Part shown: positions 1 to 8,827 of the stretch, piece after piece
How the letters are laid out: each line of letters starts with the position of its first letter
Position numbering within the stretch: the first letter of the stretch is position 1
Assembly: GCF_013372205.1 (NCBI RefSeq)
Contig: NZ_CP053831.1
Location: 682,001-746,000 of the forward strand
DNA: 64,000 nucleotides
DNA from: Campylobacter mucosalis
Lineage (GTDB): Bacteria; Campylobacterota; Campylobacteria; Campylobacterales; Campylobacteraceae
Direction: 5' to 3'
Made by a program: the position numbers and the translations under genes
The notes under the pieces: model-generated
What the model saw: the letters and a program-made list of their open reading frames with translations, nothing else
What the model was told of the DNA's origin: nothing
The model's database searches: none

Positions 1-606
1 GGCTCTTAATTGCTCTAATTTTTCGGTATTTTCAAGCACAGAGTATGGCAGGTCGCAAAACTCTTTTAGGCTTTTAACGCTATAGCCATAAATTCCAAGA
101 TGTGCTTTGTATGCGTCAAATGGGGCTCTATTAAACGGCAAACGAGAGCGTGAAAAATATAGCGCAAAGCCAAAATTATCAGTTACAACCTTTACTAAAT
201 TTGGCTCATCAACAAGCTCGTTTTTTGTGATTTTGTAGCACGAAAACATAAATGCTTCGTCGCTTTTGCTTTGGCAAAATGAGCGAAATTTTGATATATT
301 TTCAGGCTCTATAAACGGCTCGTCGGCTTGGACGTTTATGATTAGCTCGCTATCTTTTAGGTTTAAAATTTCACACGCTTGTCTTATCCTATCGGTGCCA
401 CTTTGGTGCGAAATATCTGTCATAACTGCCCTTAGCCCATACTCATTAGCAATATTTAAAACGCGTTCATCATCAACTGCGATAACCACTTCATCGCACG
501 TGCTAACTCTTCTTGCGGTCGCTACAAACATCGGTACTCCGCCTATGTCGCACAAAATTTTATCTTTAAATCTAATTGAGCCAAGCCTTGCTGGTATGAT
601 TATCAT
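1..606 (-). CDS. kdsB: 3-deoxy-manno-octulosonate cytidylyltransferase (partial, C-terminus beyond window)
   Basis: KdsB couples CTP to KDO for lipid A inner-core synthesis in the cytoplasm. Reading the minus strand from ATG at 606 gives MIIIPARLGSIRFKDKIL, the nucleotide-binding start of the family (PARLxSxRxxxK), followed by GGVPMFVATARRV and NVQADEPFI, also typical. About 202 residues are visible and the frame is still open at base 1, so the C-terminal fifth is missing. The ATG overlaps the thrC stop by four bases (ATGA), indicating translational coupling. In C. jejuni kdsB likewise follows thrC. Identification is firm; only the end is unseen. Confidence 0.93.
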   Translation of the reverse strand, partial: MIIIPARLGSIRFKDKILCDIGGVPMFVATARRVSTCDEVVIAVDDERVLNIANEYGLRAVMTDISHQSGTDRIRQACEILNLKDSELIINVQADEPFIEPENISKFRSFCQSKSDEAFMFSCYKITKNELVDEPNLVKVVTDNFGFALYFSRSRLPFNRAPFDAYKAHLGIYGYSVKSLKEFCDLPYSVLENTEKLEQLRA

Positions 607-2063
607 TTTTTTATCCAATCTAAAATTTTAGCTTCTATTTGCTCTTGATTTGTTACTTCAGGGTGTAAAATTTTAGCGTCAAATAGCTCTAAAATGCTTT
701 CTGGAACAACTTCGTTTATATTTTTTGCAAATTTTAAAAGCCCGTCTTTTTCATTTTTGGCATCTATCCCGCAAGCTTTTAGCATACTTGGGGCAAATTT
801 TACCCAGTGAGCTGTAGATGTGATGATGTTTATCTTTTTATCATCTACCATTTTAAGGCAGGTTGCCGTATGTGGGTCGATGGCTATTTTTTTATCAGCC
901 CACTCTTTTATAAATTTCTCGCACTCGCTATCTGTGCAAAAATCTGCCACAAAATCATCTTGGAGTAACGATAGCTCATCTTTTGTGAGTTTGTAAAATT
1001 TATCTTTAGAGAGTGCATCCATAAGCTCTTTTGTCCTAACTGCACCAAATTTGTCAAACAAAAGTCTTTCTATATTTGAGCTAATTAAAATATCCATAGC
1101 TGGACTTATGGTTTTAACTAGTTTTTTGCCCCTTAAATCGTAAATTCCTGTCGTAAATAGCTCAGTTAAAATGTTGTTTGCGTTTGATACTATTTTGATT
1201 TTTCCTATTTTTACACCCATTTTTTTAGCATAATACGCACCAAGAGCGTTGCCGAAATTTCCACTTGGCACGATGATGTCAAAGGTTTCGTTTTTATTTA
1301 TTAAACCTAGCTTTAAAAGCCTTAGATATGCGTATATGTGGTAGATTATTTGAAATAAAATTCGTCCAAAATTTACAGAATTTGCCGCACTTAAATTAAA
1401 TTTACTCTTAGAAAGCTCTGACTTGAAATTTTGGCTTGATAGTAGCGTTTTTAAAGCTCTTTGGGCGTCATCAAAATTGCCATTTATGCCTATGGTTTTT
1501 AAATTTTCGCCCTGCATACATACCATTTGTAGGCGTTGAACCTCGCTCGTACCATTTGCAGGATACAAACAAAGGGCTTTTATATTTTTTGAGTTCGCAA
1601 AGGTTTTTAGTGTAGCAGGTCCAGTGTCTCCGCTTGTGGCACACATTATTAGGTAGTTTTGCTTTTGTTCTTGTGCAAGTAGGCTTAAAATTTCGCCAAA
1701 TGGCTGAAGTGCCATATCTTTAAAAGCACGAGTTGGGCCGTGAAAAAGCTCATTTATGTATAAATTTTTAGATAGTTTTTTAAACTGGACTGGCTCGTTT
1801 GGTTTGTCAAAATTTTTGTAGCGTTTTATAGCACTTTTAAAAATTTTCTCATCGACGTCAAATTTAAATAAAGATATGACATAAAGTGCTATTTTTTCGT
1901 AGCTTAATAAGCTTAGCTCTTGCCATTTTTTATCTGTTATTTTTGGTAGTTTTATTGGTGCATAAAGTCCGCCGTGATTGCTGCTTGGGCTTAGTAAGGC
2001 TTTTTTTAGTCCTACTTGTTTTGGCTTTTCATTTTTATCTAGTCTTGTTGGATTTAATCTCAT
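603..2063 (-). CDS. thrC: threonine synthase
   Basis: PLP enzyme converting O-phosphohomoserine to threonine in the cytoplasm. The 486-residue protein carries the PLP-lysine region HGPTRAFKDMALQ near residue 115, the phosphate-contacting segment ATSGDTGPATL and the later PSGNFGNALGAYYAKKMG, all characteristic of threonine synthase. Length fits the proteobacterial family (about 430-490). The start overlaps the end of argB by four bases and the stop overlaps the kdsB start by four, so argB-thrC-kdsB look co-translated. The start encodes MRLNPTRLDKNEKP, an extension typical of epsilonproteobacterial members. Confidence 0.95.
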   Translation of the reverse strand: MRLNPTRLDKNEKPKQVGLKKALLSPSSNHGGLYAPIKLPKITDKKWQELSLLSYEKIALYVISLFKFDVDEKIFKSAIKRYKNFDKPNEPVQFKKLSKNLYINELFHGPTRAFKDMALQPFGEILSLLAQEQKQNYLIMCATSGDTGPATLKTFANSKNIKALCLYPANGTSEVQRLQMVCMQGENLKTIGINGNFDDAQRALKTLLSSQNFKSELSKSKFNLSAANSVNFGRILFQIIYHIYAYLRLLKLGLINKNETFDIIVPSGNFGNALGAYYAKKMGVKIGKIKIVSNANNILTELFTTGIYDLRGKKLVKTISPAMDILISSNIERLLFDKFGAVRTKELMDALSKDKFYKLTKDELSLLQDDFVADFCTDSECEKFIKEWADKKIAIDPHTATCLKMVDDKKINIITSTAHWVKFAPSMLKACGIDAKNEKDGLLKFAKNINEVVPESILELFDAKILHPEVTNQEQIEAKILDWIKK

Positions 2064-2914
2064 TTATTTTCCTTTGTAATCATCGTGCCAATGCCTTCAT
2101 CTGTAAACAGTTCAAGTAAAAGCGAGTGGGATAGTCTGCCGTCTAGTATGTGGGCGTTTGCTACGCCGTTTTTTACGCACTCTAGTGCAGCATCAACCTT
2201 TGGTATCATACCGCCATTTATAACGCCACTTGATTTTAACTCTTTTATCTTGCTTTCATTAAGGCGACTTATGAGCTTTTTGTTTGCGTCTAAAATGCCC
2301 TGTGTGTCGGTTAAAAATATAACCCTTTCCGCCTTTATGGCACTTGCGACTTTACTCGCACAAAGATCGGCGTTTATGTTGTAGCTATTTGCTTCATCGT
2401 CCGTTGCTATGGGTGCTATGACTGGGATAAGTCCGTTGTTTAAAAGCCCCATTAAAACAGCACTGTTTACCTGCTCTATCTCTCCTACAAAGCCGTATTT
2501 GCCATCATCTAAAACTCTTGCTTTTAATAAATTTGCGTCTTTTCCACTTACGCCTATCGCTCTTGCTTGATTTTTGTTTAAAAGTGCAGTTAGCTCTTTG
2601 TTTATATTGCCGCTAAGCACCATTTCAACGACTTCCATAGCCTCTTTGTTTGTAACTCTAAGTCCATCTACAAATTCGCTTTTGATGTCTAGCTTATCAA
2701 GGTATGAGTTGATCTTTTTGCCGCCTCCGTGAACTATGACGACCTTGCAACCCACAAGCTGAAGCAGAGCGATATCCTTGATAAAATCACTTTTTAAATC
2801 ATCGTTAAGCTGTGCTGAGCCACCATATTTTATGACAAAAATTTTATCACGAAATTTTTGGATATAAGGCAGGGCTGAGATGATGACTTGTGCAGTTTTT
2901 AGTGTTTCTTGCAA
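2060..2914 (-). CDS. argB: acetylglutamate kinase
   Basis: Phosphorylates N-acetylglutamate in the second step of arginine synthesis. The 284-residue amino-acid kinase fold shows FVIKYGGSAQ near residue 27 (ATP site), VIVHGGGKKINSYL (substrate loop) and a C-terminal segment NGGMIPKVDAALECV, all standard for NAGK. The stop overlaps the thrC start (ATGA). argD lies at 41.2 kb, so the pathway is dispersed. C. jejuni lacks argB at this place, so the insertion of argB between lpxK and thrC is a difference from that synteny. Confidence 0.95.
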   Translation of the reverse strand: MQETLKTAQVIISALPYIQKFRDKIFVIKYGGSAQLNDDLKSDFIKDIALLQLVGCKVVIVHGGGKKINSYLDKLDIKSEFVDGLRVTNKEAMEVVEMVLSGNINKELTALLNKNQARAIGVSGKDANLLKARVLDDGKYGFVGEIEQVNSAVLMGLLNNGLIPVIAPIATDDEANSYNINADLCASKVASAIKAERVIFLTDTQGILDANKKLISRLNESKIKELKSSGVINGGMIPKVDAALECVKNGVANAHILDGRLSHSLLLELFTDEGIGTMITKENK

Positions 2915-2941
2915 TATTTTTCCTTAGGTAAAAATGCTAGA

Positions 2942-3859
2942 TTATAGCAAAAATGTTTTTATAACGTTTTTAAAATTTTGGCTAAGTTCAGTTTTTAGAC
3001 TAATTAGTGAAATTTTAATACCAAAATTTTGTGCTTTTACGAAATCCTTTTTTGTCATTAAAAGCGATGTTGCGTTATATTTTTTTAAAATCTGCTCTAG
3101 CTCTTGGTGTGTAAATGCGTGGTGATCTTCGAAAAAAACTTGTGCTATTGTTTTATAAAAAAATGGCTCTAGCCTTAGTGGATTTGCGATTGCGGTAACT
3201 AATACCATTTTAGGCGTTGGATTTAAAATTTCACTATATCTAAAGTAGTCCCTGTCTTGCTCTGCTATGAAATTTGCAAATTTATAAAAACTAACTGGAT
3301 AGCGATATCCGCCACTTGGTATGGTTAAATTTAGCTTTGGTGCTGGATTTGGGCGGATTAGAATGTTAAATTTTTTTATGTGAAATTTGCTAAAACCATC
3401 ATCAAGTAAGATATATTTTGCTCCTAGATTTTTAGCTTCAAATATAGCTTTATCGCGATTTTCGCTTACTATCACATTTGCGTTTTTAACGCTTGTCGCA
3501 TACTCCATAGCCTCATCGCCACTAGTTTTTACATCTGTTAAAATTTCTCCATTTAACGCGACTTTAACTAAGCCTTTGCTCTGTCTTTTATAGCCCCTAA
3601 GGATAATAAACGCACCGCTAAATTCATTGGCAATAGCGATACCAAGCGGAGTTTTGCCACTTCCTCCAAGGCTAAGATTGCCAATGCTTAAAATTTTAAT
3701 ACCAAAATCTTTTTGAGTTGCTAGTTTTTGTTTTAGACAAACGACACAAGAGTATATCGCACACAGCGGTAAAAGCAGGATTGATACGAGTTTTTGTATG
3801 AAATTTGGGCGGTAAAAGTAGTCATCCGCCCAAGCGTGAAACTTTGCTTTGTTAAACAC
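2942..3859 (-). CDS. lpxK: tetraacyldisaccharide 4'-kinase
   Basis: LpxK adds the 4'-phosphate to the lipid A disaccharide at the inner membrane. The 305-residue protein has an N-terminal hydrophobic stretch (residues 24-43, [16 protein letters not shown]) and a Walker A motif, [12 protein letters not shown], at about residues 58-69, the hallmark of Lpx[15 protein letters not shown] resembles the conserved DDGFQ motif with S in place of Q. It overlaps the end of the preceding DegT-family gene by eight bases. Same neighbourhood (nadE, lpxK, thrC, kdsB) as C. jejuni. Confidence 0.92.
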   Translation of the reverse strand: MFNKAKFHAWADDYFYRPNFIQKLVSILLLPLCAIYSCVVCLKQKLATQKDFGIKILSIGNLSLGGSGKTPLGIAIANEFSGAFIILRGYKRQSKGLVKVALNGEILTDVKTSGDEAMEYATSVKNANVIVSENRDKAIFEAKNLGAKYILLDDGFSKFHIKKFNILIRPNPAPKLNLTIPSGGYRYPVSFYKFANFIAEQDRDYFRYSEILNPTPKMVLVTAIANPLRLEPFFYKTIAQVFFEDHHAFTHQELEQILKKYNATSLLMTKKDFVKAQNFGIKISLISLKTELSQNFKNVIKTFLL

Positions 3860-4982
3860 GTGCGTGTGCTACGGCTTTTATCTCTTTTACGATACGCTCT
3901 ACTTGTGCGTCTGTTAGGGCGTTATAGATAGGTATCGATAAAATTTGCTGATATGTTTTTAGTGCGTTAGGGAAAGCATTTACCTTTAGCGCATACTTGT
4001 TTTTGTAGTAGCTTAAAAGGTGTATTGGTATGTAGTGAAGCGATGTATTTATGCCACGCTCTAAAAGCTCACGTGCAAAGCTGTCGCGATTTTTATCGAT
4101 TTTTATGATGTATTGCGTGTAGATATGCTCTCGTTTTTTAACAGGAGTGCTTATGTGTGGGCAATCTTTTAACTCAGCGTCATAATAGCTTGCTATCTCT
4201 TGGCGACGTTTGATTAGTTGTGCGTCTTTTTCAAATTGTGCTAGAGCGTATGCTGCGTTTATTGTTGTGATATCGTATTTTACGCCAATGTCTGTCACGT
4301 CATAAATATAGCTTAAGTTGCCGTATTTATCAATACCCGTTGTTAGTGCGTAGTTTCTTAGCAGGTTTGCTTTTTTAGCGATTTCATCGTCGTTTGTCAT
4401 AATAAAACCAGCGGCTGCTATTGGATCTTTTAATTGTGAGTTTATCTGAAAACAAGATATTAACGACTCCATACTGCCTAGTTTTTTGCCCTTGTATGTA
4501 AGCCCCATTGCCCTATTTGCATCTTCTAAAACCTTTATGTTATACTCTTTTGCAATGGCGTAAATTTCGTCTAGTTGGGCACTTTGACCGGCTACGTGAT
4601 TTAAGAAAATTCCTTTTAGTTTTTTGTGATTGTGCTTTTCAAGTGCTATTTTTAGTGCTGTTGGATCAATGCCAAAGTCATCTTCATCTATATCGACAAA
4701 AATCGGCTCCGCATCAAAATGGCGTATAGCCTGAGCGATACCAGGAAAAGCGTTAACAGAACACATAAACTTATCGCCACGCTTTATATCCATCGCACAT
4801 AAACTTAGATGATAAGCGGCTGCGTTGTTGTTTGTGCTTATGATGTGTTTTGTGTCAAAATACTCTTTTAACGCCTCTTCTAACCTTTTGACCATACCAG
4901 AATTTTGAGTGTGCAGAGCCTCTGTGATGAGTTCTATCTCTCGCTCTGTAATGGTTGGTCTATAAAAACTAATCTCTTCCAT
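3852..4982 (-). CDS. DegT/DnrJ/EryC1/StrS-family PLP protein
   Basis: A 376-residue fold-type I protein of the sugar aminotransferase family. The start ([20 protein letters not shown]), the helix [30 protein letters not shown], and [18 protein letters not shown] are family hallmarks. At the expected Schiff-base site (usual form F-x-x-x-K) the sequence is [18 protein letters not shown]: the position four after Phe is Ser, and the nearest Lys is three residues later. It may therefore not be a standard aminotransferase. Its place between nadE and lpxK suggests envelope sugar modification, but substrate is unknown. Start ATG at 4982 follows an AAGGAC-like ribosome site. Confidence 0.85.
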   Translation of the reverse strand: MEEISFYRPTITEREIELITEALHTQNSGMVKRLEEALKEYFDTKHIISTNNNAAAYHLSLCAMDIKRGDKFMCSVNAFPGIAQAIRHFDAEPIFVDIDEDDFGIDPTALKIALEKHNHKKLKGIFLNHVAGQSAQLDEIYAIAKEYNIKVLEDANRAMGLTYKGKKLGSMESLISCFQINSQLKDPIAAAGFIMTNDDEIAKKANLLRNYALTTGIDKYGNLSYIYDVTDIGVKYDITTINAAYALAQFEKDAQLIKRRQEIASYYDAELKDCPHISTPVKKREHIYTQYIIKIDKNRDSFARELLERGINTSLHYIPIHLLSYYKNKYALKVNAFPNALKTYQQILSIPIYNALTDAQVERIVKEIKAVAHARV

Positions 4983-4992
4983 TGTAAGTCCT

Positions 4993-5739
4993 TTAAATTT
5001 CTGCTATGGCTGGCATACGTGTTTTAAACCTATTTTTTTCTATCCTGCTTATAACTAGATTTAAAATTTCATCATCAAATTTATCTTTTAAAGCCTTGTA
5101 GCCGTGCTTATCTATAAAGCTTAAAACTTCATCAAGCTTAGCGTAACTATAGCCTAAGTCAGCTTCATCGCTCTGTCCTTGCCAAAGGTCAGCAGATGGA
5201 GCTTTTGTGATAAAATTTTGATGAACTTTAAGATACTTTGCAAGTTCGTAAATTTCGGTTTTAAATAAATTTGCGATAGGGTTTATCGCACAAGCAAGAT
5301 CGCCATAAATCGTGCCATAGCCTAGCATTATCTCGCTTTTATTACTGGTGCCAACGACGAGTGCGTTTAGTACAGCCGAGCGATCATAAAGTAGGCTCAT
5401 ACGTACGCGTGCGCTTAAATTTCCTTTTCGCATATTATTAAAGCTAACATTTGCACTCTTTTCATAGGCATTAATAATAGGCTCAATGTCGATGACCTGA
5501 TACTCTATGCCTAAATTTTCACAAAGCCATAATCCATCTTTTAAATTTTGTGGATTAGAAGCTGATGTTGGCATTAAAAGTGCGTGTGTTTGCGGTGTGG
5601 CTAGTTTGCAAAGTGTGGCGACAACGGCTGAATCTATACCGCCACTAACCCCAAGAAGCAAATTTTTAGCACCACTTTTCTCTAGATAATCTCTTAAAAA
5701 ATCTACTAAAATTTGCACTAATTTTTGATAATCCCTCAT
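4993..5739 (-). CDS. nadE: NH3-dependent NAD+ synthetase
   Basis: Amidates deamido-NAD using ammonia. The 248-residue protein is a single ATP-pyrophosphatase domain with the PP-loop LLGVSGGIDSAVVATL at about residues 27-42 and GTSNKSEIMLGYGTIYGD further on, typical of short ammonia-dependent NadE; there is no N-terminal glutaminase domain. It starts the minus-strand block that runs through lpxK and argB to kdsB. A TATAAT box lies about 32 bases upstream of the ATG. Confidence 0.95.
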   Translation of the reverse strand: MRDYQKLVQILVDFLRDYLEKSGAKNLLLGVSGGIDSAVVATLCKLATPQTHALLMPTSASNPQNLKDGLWLCENLGIEYQVIDIEPIINAYEKSANVSFNNMRKGNLSARVRMSLLYDRSAVLNALVVGTSNKSEIMLGYGTIYGDLACAINPIANLFKTEIYELAKYLKVHQNFITKAPSADLWQGQSDEADLGYSYAKLDEVLSFIDKHGYKALKDKFDDEILNLVISRIEKNRFKTRMPAIAEI

Positions 5740-5770
5740 AAAACTAGCCCTTTGTCCTTTGTATTTTTGG

Positions 5771-5776
5771 ATTATA
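5771..5776 (-). promoter_or_regulatory. -10 box for nadE operon
   Basis: On the minus strand these bases read TATAAT, 32 bases before the nadE ATG, with a T-rich stretch upstream as in Campylobacter sigma-70 promoters, which lack a strong -35. Confidence 0.55.
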
Positions 5777-5850
5777 TTAATTTTTTTATTAAAGTTTCTT
5801 TTAAAAACAATAAAAAATATTAAAAAAATTATTAAATTTAAAAAACTTAG

Positions 5851-5856
5851 TATAAA
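5851..5856 (+). promoter_or_regulatory. -10 box for hydrolase gene
   Basis: TATAAA in the context TTAGTATAAAATATG, 37 bases before the ATG of the metallo-beta-lactamase-fold gene; the region upstream is almost pure A/T. Confidence 0.45.
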
Positions 5857-5892
5857 ATATGCTTTTATGATTTTGGTTTTTAAAGAGAAAAA

Positions 5893-6504
5893 ATGAGAGA
5901 GATGAAGCTATTTTCAAGACCTTTTGGCGCGTATCAGACAAATGCTTATGTGCTGAAATTTGGCGATGAAGAGATTATTATAGACCCTGGTGATGGTGCT
6001 AGAGAGTGGGTTTTGGGTGTGGTAAAAAATCCAAAGGCTATACTGTGTACGCATGGACATTTTGATCATATATTTGATGTTGGGGTGCTAAAAAAAGAGC
6101 TTAATATACCGGTTTGGATACACAAAGATGACGCTTTTATGCTAGAAAATGACGTGGATTTTGCTGGTTATGAGTGCTGTAGCCCGGATTTTGCTGTAGA
6201 TGAGGGTGTGTTTGAGTGTGGAGAGTTTAAATTTGAGTTTATACACTTTCCGGGTCATACGCCAGGTTGTTCGATGATAGCTGTTGATGATACGCTTTTT
6301 AGTGGGGATTTTTTATTTGCAGGAGCGATAGGCAGATATGATTTTAAATACTCAAATCCAAGCGATATGCTAAAGAGTTTAGAAAAAGTATCGCAGATAA
6401 AGCGTGAGTTTAAGCTATATCCTGGACACGGAAATTCTAGCACACTACAAACAGAGCTATTAAATTTACCAAGATATATGAGATACCTAAAAAGCGATAT
6501 GTGA
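5893..6504 (+). CDS. metallo-beta-lactamase-fold hydrolase (glyoxalase II-like)
   Basis: A 203-residue cytoplasmic hydrolase of the glyoxalase II-like group. It shows the zinc motif THGHFDHI (residues 54-61), HFPGHTPGC, SGDFLF (bridging Asp) and the final LYPGHG, so both metal sites look intact. The size matches the short single-domain family, which lacks the glyoxalase II C-terminal substrate domain, so the substrate is unknown. It matches the C. jejuni gene beside nadE (Cj0809c) by position and type. A second in-frame ATG at 5902 is an alternative start. The stop overlaps the next gene by one base. Confidence 0.88.
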   Translation: MREMKLFSRPFGAYQTNAYVLKFGDEEIIIDPGDGAREWVLGVVKNPKAILCTHGHFDHIFDVGVLKKELNIPVWIHKDDAFMLENDVDFAGYECCSPDFAVDEGVFECGEFKFEFIHFPGHTPGCSMIAVDDTLFSGDFLFAGAIGRYDFKYSNPSDMLKSLEKVSQIKREFKLYPGHGNSSTLQTELLNLPRYMRYLKSDM

Positions 6505-7127
6505 TGAAAAATTTGTATATATTTGCCGGTGTAAATGGCGCTGGAAAATCGACATTTTACGTAAATCAACTCTATAAAGATGTTTTCTTTGGTGCTAGGA
6601 TAAATTCTGATGAGATCGTTAAAGAATTTGGAAATTGGCAAAGTCCAAAGGATCAAAACAGGGCTGGTAAAATAGCCTTAAAGCTTAGAAAGTCATATCT
6701 TGAACGCGGGATAGATTTTAATATCGAAACTACGCTTAGCGGACATAGTGTGGTTAGGTTTGTTAAGGACGCAAAGAGGGCAGGTTATAACATCACGCTT
6801 TATTATGTTGGGCTAGATAGCGTGGAGCTATCAAAGGAGAGAGTGGCTATAAGGACTGCTAAAAATGGACATAGTATAGATGAGAGTGTGCTCGAGCGTA
6901 GGTATAAGCAAAGCTTTGATAACTTAGCAATCATAGCTCCGTTATGTGATACGATATATTTTTTTGATAATAGTATTTTTATAAAAGATGAGCAAGACCA
7001 ACAGCTAGAAAATTTAGAGCTAGTGGGCAAAAAACAGGGTTGTGATATAGAAAAAAATACGAGCAAAAAGGTGCTGTGGTTTGACAGCGTTTTAGAGAAA
7101 ATTTACGGCAGCACAAAGAGCATTTAA
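6504..7127 (+). CDS. zeta-toxin-like P-loop kinase
   Basis: A 207-residue P-loop protein: Walker A FAGVNGAGKST at residues 6-16, SDEIVKEFG, then ETTLSGHSVVRFV and RTAKNGHSIDESVLERRY, the pattern of the zeta-toxin/predicted ABC-type ATPase family (COG4185-like). Zeta toxins phosphorylate UDP-amino sugars, but many chromosomal relatives are uncharacterised. No small antitoxin ORF is next to it; instead it is coupled by a one-base overlap (TGATG) to the hydrolase gene. ATG at 6504 is preferred over GTG at 6501 because of this junction. Function as a toxin is not shown. Confidence 0.75.
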   Translation: MKNLYIFAGVNGAGKSTFYVNQLYKDVFFGARINSDEIVKEFGNWQSPKDQNRAGKIALKLRKSYLERGIDFNIETTLSGHSVVRFVKDAKRAGYNITLYYVGLDSVELSKERVAIRTAKNGHSIDESVLERRYKQSFDNLAIIAPLCDTIYFFDNSIFIKDEQDQQLENLELVGKKQGCDIEKNTSKKVLWFDSVLEKIYGSTKSI

Positions 7128-7146
7128 TGGCTGATAGATAATCCTA

Positions 7147-7671
7147 TCAAGCCTGTTCTTTTTCACGCTCTCTTGCACGTCTAAGTGCTGCTTCTTTTTG
7201 GATATTTTTTTGCTGAGCGTTAAAGATATGCTCCTCAAGTACCACAAGTTGAAAGGTTCCTTCAAAAATTTTAATATCCTTTATCCTGCCAATAACACGT
7301 ACATCTCGCTTTCTTGACTCGTCAAAAAAGGCGTTGGCTTCAAATTCCACCACATCTCCTAGCTTAACAGGACCAAAGAAATTTATACGAGCATTTATCG
7401 TTACGCAGTTTACTTCGTTTATGGATGTTAGCGCGGCGTAGTTTGCTGCTGAAAATATAAAACCGCTGTGTATGAGTCCTTCGCTATCGCTTACCATTTC
7501 TAACGTAGTAAAAAGCCTTGTTTTGACGTGATTTTTTTCAAGTTTTGTCACGACTCCAGATAGTGCTAGTTTTAAATTTGGCGACGTTTTTATCTCGTTT
7601 CTAAAAGGATTTTCATCCTCTGGTAGTATTACGTGATTATCTTCGCTTTCTTCGTATATATTATCGCTCAT
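7147..7671 (-). CDS. hotdog-fold protein (Cj0977-like)
   Basis: A 174-residue protein with a hotdog-fold core: GLIHSGFIFSAANYAAL followed by INARINFFGPVKLGDVVEF, as in thioesterase/FapR-like proteins. An acidic N-terminus precedes the fold and the C-terminus is a charged helix rich in Arg, Glu and Ala. It sits directly downstream of cmoB with 8 bases between, as Cj0977 does in C. jejuni, where that gene is flagellum-regulated and needed for invasion. The catalytic residues of active thioesterases are not evident, so a ligand-binding role is as likely as catalysis. Assignment rests on fold pattern and synteny. Confidence 0.75.
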   Translation of the reverse strand: MSDNIYEESEDNHVILPEDENPFRNEIKTSPNLKLALSGVVTKLEKNHVKTRLFTTLEMVSDSEGLIHSGFIFSAANYAALTSINEVNCVTINARINFFGPVKLGDVVEFEANAFFDESRKRDVRVIGRIKDIKIFEGTFQLVVLEEHIFNAQQKNIQKEAALRRAREREKEQA

Positions 7672-7679
7672 TTTTATCC

Positions 7680-8600
7680 TTAAATCTTAAGTTTTACATA
7701 GACTCGCTTTGGTGCAGGATAGCCCTCTATCGTTTTGGTATCGTCATTTGGATCTAAGAAATTTTCTAGACTCTCTCCATCTATCCACTCTGTTTTTCGC
7801 TGTTCGTTTAAGTCCGTTGGTTTTGTGGCTAAAATTTCAAAATCTTTAAATTTAGCTCTCTCACACCAGTTTTGCAAGGCTTTTATCGTTGGTACAAAGT
7901 ATATGTTTGGAATTTTTGAGTATCTATTTTTTGGTGTTAGAGCAAATTCGCCCTCAATATCAATATACATAGTATCTAAAAACACCTCTCCACTCGTATT
8001 TAACGAGTTTTTTAGCTCTTTTAGCATTTTTATTGGGTCGCTTCTGTGATAGATTACCCCCAGGCAAAAAATCGTGTCAAATTTTTGCCCATATTTTTCT
8101 AAATGCTCAACTCCAAGTGGCTCGTATGCGATATTTGATCGCACAAATTGGTTTATAAATTTAAATTGAAGCATTGTGTGGATACTTGGGTCAAAGCCTA
8201 CGATTTTTTTGGGATTAAAATCTAGCATTTTAAACATATAATATCCGTTGTTACACCCCACATCAGCGACTATTTTATCTGTTAAATTTAGATGTGGCTT
8301 TAAAAGGTTAAATTTTATAAAACTTTGCCATTCCGTATCGATAAAAAGCTCTCCAAGTCTAAACGGACCCTTTCGCCAAGGCTTTAGTAGTGTTGCTATG
8401 TTTTGTATGTTTTGTGCTTGTGTGGCACAGACATCTTTAAAATTTATAGTTATAGTATCATCAAAAATAGCTTCACACTCGTAATTTAGCGAATTTATCA
8501 TAGATAAAAGCTCTAAATTTTTAGGCGTATTTAGCTCTTTTTGTTTTAATTTTAAAAACTCTTGCAATGCTACTTCCAGTCGATGATATTGTGCGGACAA
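7680..8600 (-). CDS. cmoB: tRNA U34 carboxymethyltransferase
   Basis: CmoB transfers a carboxymethyl group from carboxy-SAM to 5-hydroxyuridine at tRNA position 34, giving cmo5U. The 306-residue protein has the family's [21 protein letters not shown] (quoted to 20: see residues 91-111), the SAM motif [17 protein letters not shown], and [15 protein letters not shown]. Length fits. It overlaps the start of the small lipoprotein gene's end by 31 bases in another frame, as in the Cj0976-Cj0978c cluster of C. jejuni. Confidence 0.93.
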   Translation of the reverse strand: MSAQYHRLEVALQEFLKLKQKELNTPKNLELLSMINSLNYECEAIFDDTITINFKDVCATQAQNIQNIATLLKPWRKGPFRLGELFIDTEWQSFIKFNLLKPHLNLTDKIVADVGCNNGYYMFKMLDFNPKKIVGFDPSIHTMLQFKFINQFVRSNIAYEPLGVEHLEKYGQKFDTIFCLGVIYHRSDPIKMLKELKNSLNTSGEVFLDTMYIDIEGEFALTPKNRYSKIPNIYFVPTIKALQNWCERAKFKDFEILATKPTDLNEQRKTEWIDGESLENFLDPNDDTKTIEGYPAPKRVYVKLKI

Positions 8601-8737
8601 TCCCTTTGATACGTCCCATTTGCGTCATAATACTCTTTGCAGTCATTATAATACTGCGTTGAAATTCCCCTGTCGTTTAAAAACAGACATCCGCTAAAAA
8701 ATGTAAAGATTAGTGATAATAATATGATATTTTTCAT
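8570..8737 (-). CDS. small lipoprotein (Cj0978c-like)
   Basis: A 55-residue [23 protein letters not shown], i.e. a hydrophobic signal ending in the lipobox FSGC (Cys17), then a short polar tail containing [19 protein letters not shown]. Predicted to be cleaved and lipidated, leaving a 39-residue tail with two further Cys that could pair. The 3' end overlaps cmoB by 31 bases. Its position matches the small lipoprotein gene beside cmoB in C. jejuni. Function is unknown. Confidence 0.75.
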   Translation of the reverse strand: MKNIILLSLIFTFFSGCLFLNDRGISTQYYNDCKEYYDANGTYQRDCPHNIIDWK

Positions 8738-8827
8738 AGCGTGGATTTTAACATAAATTTTACTAAAATCATAGTAGAATACAACACTGAGGGCTAAGTT
8801 TAGCCATTTAAATTTTAAGGTCTATTT

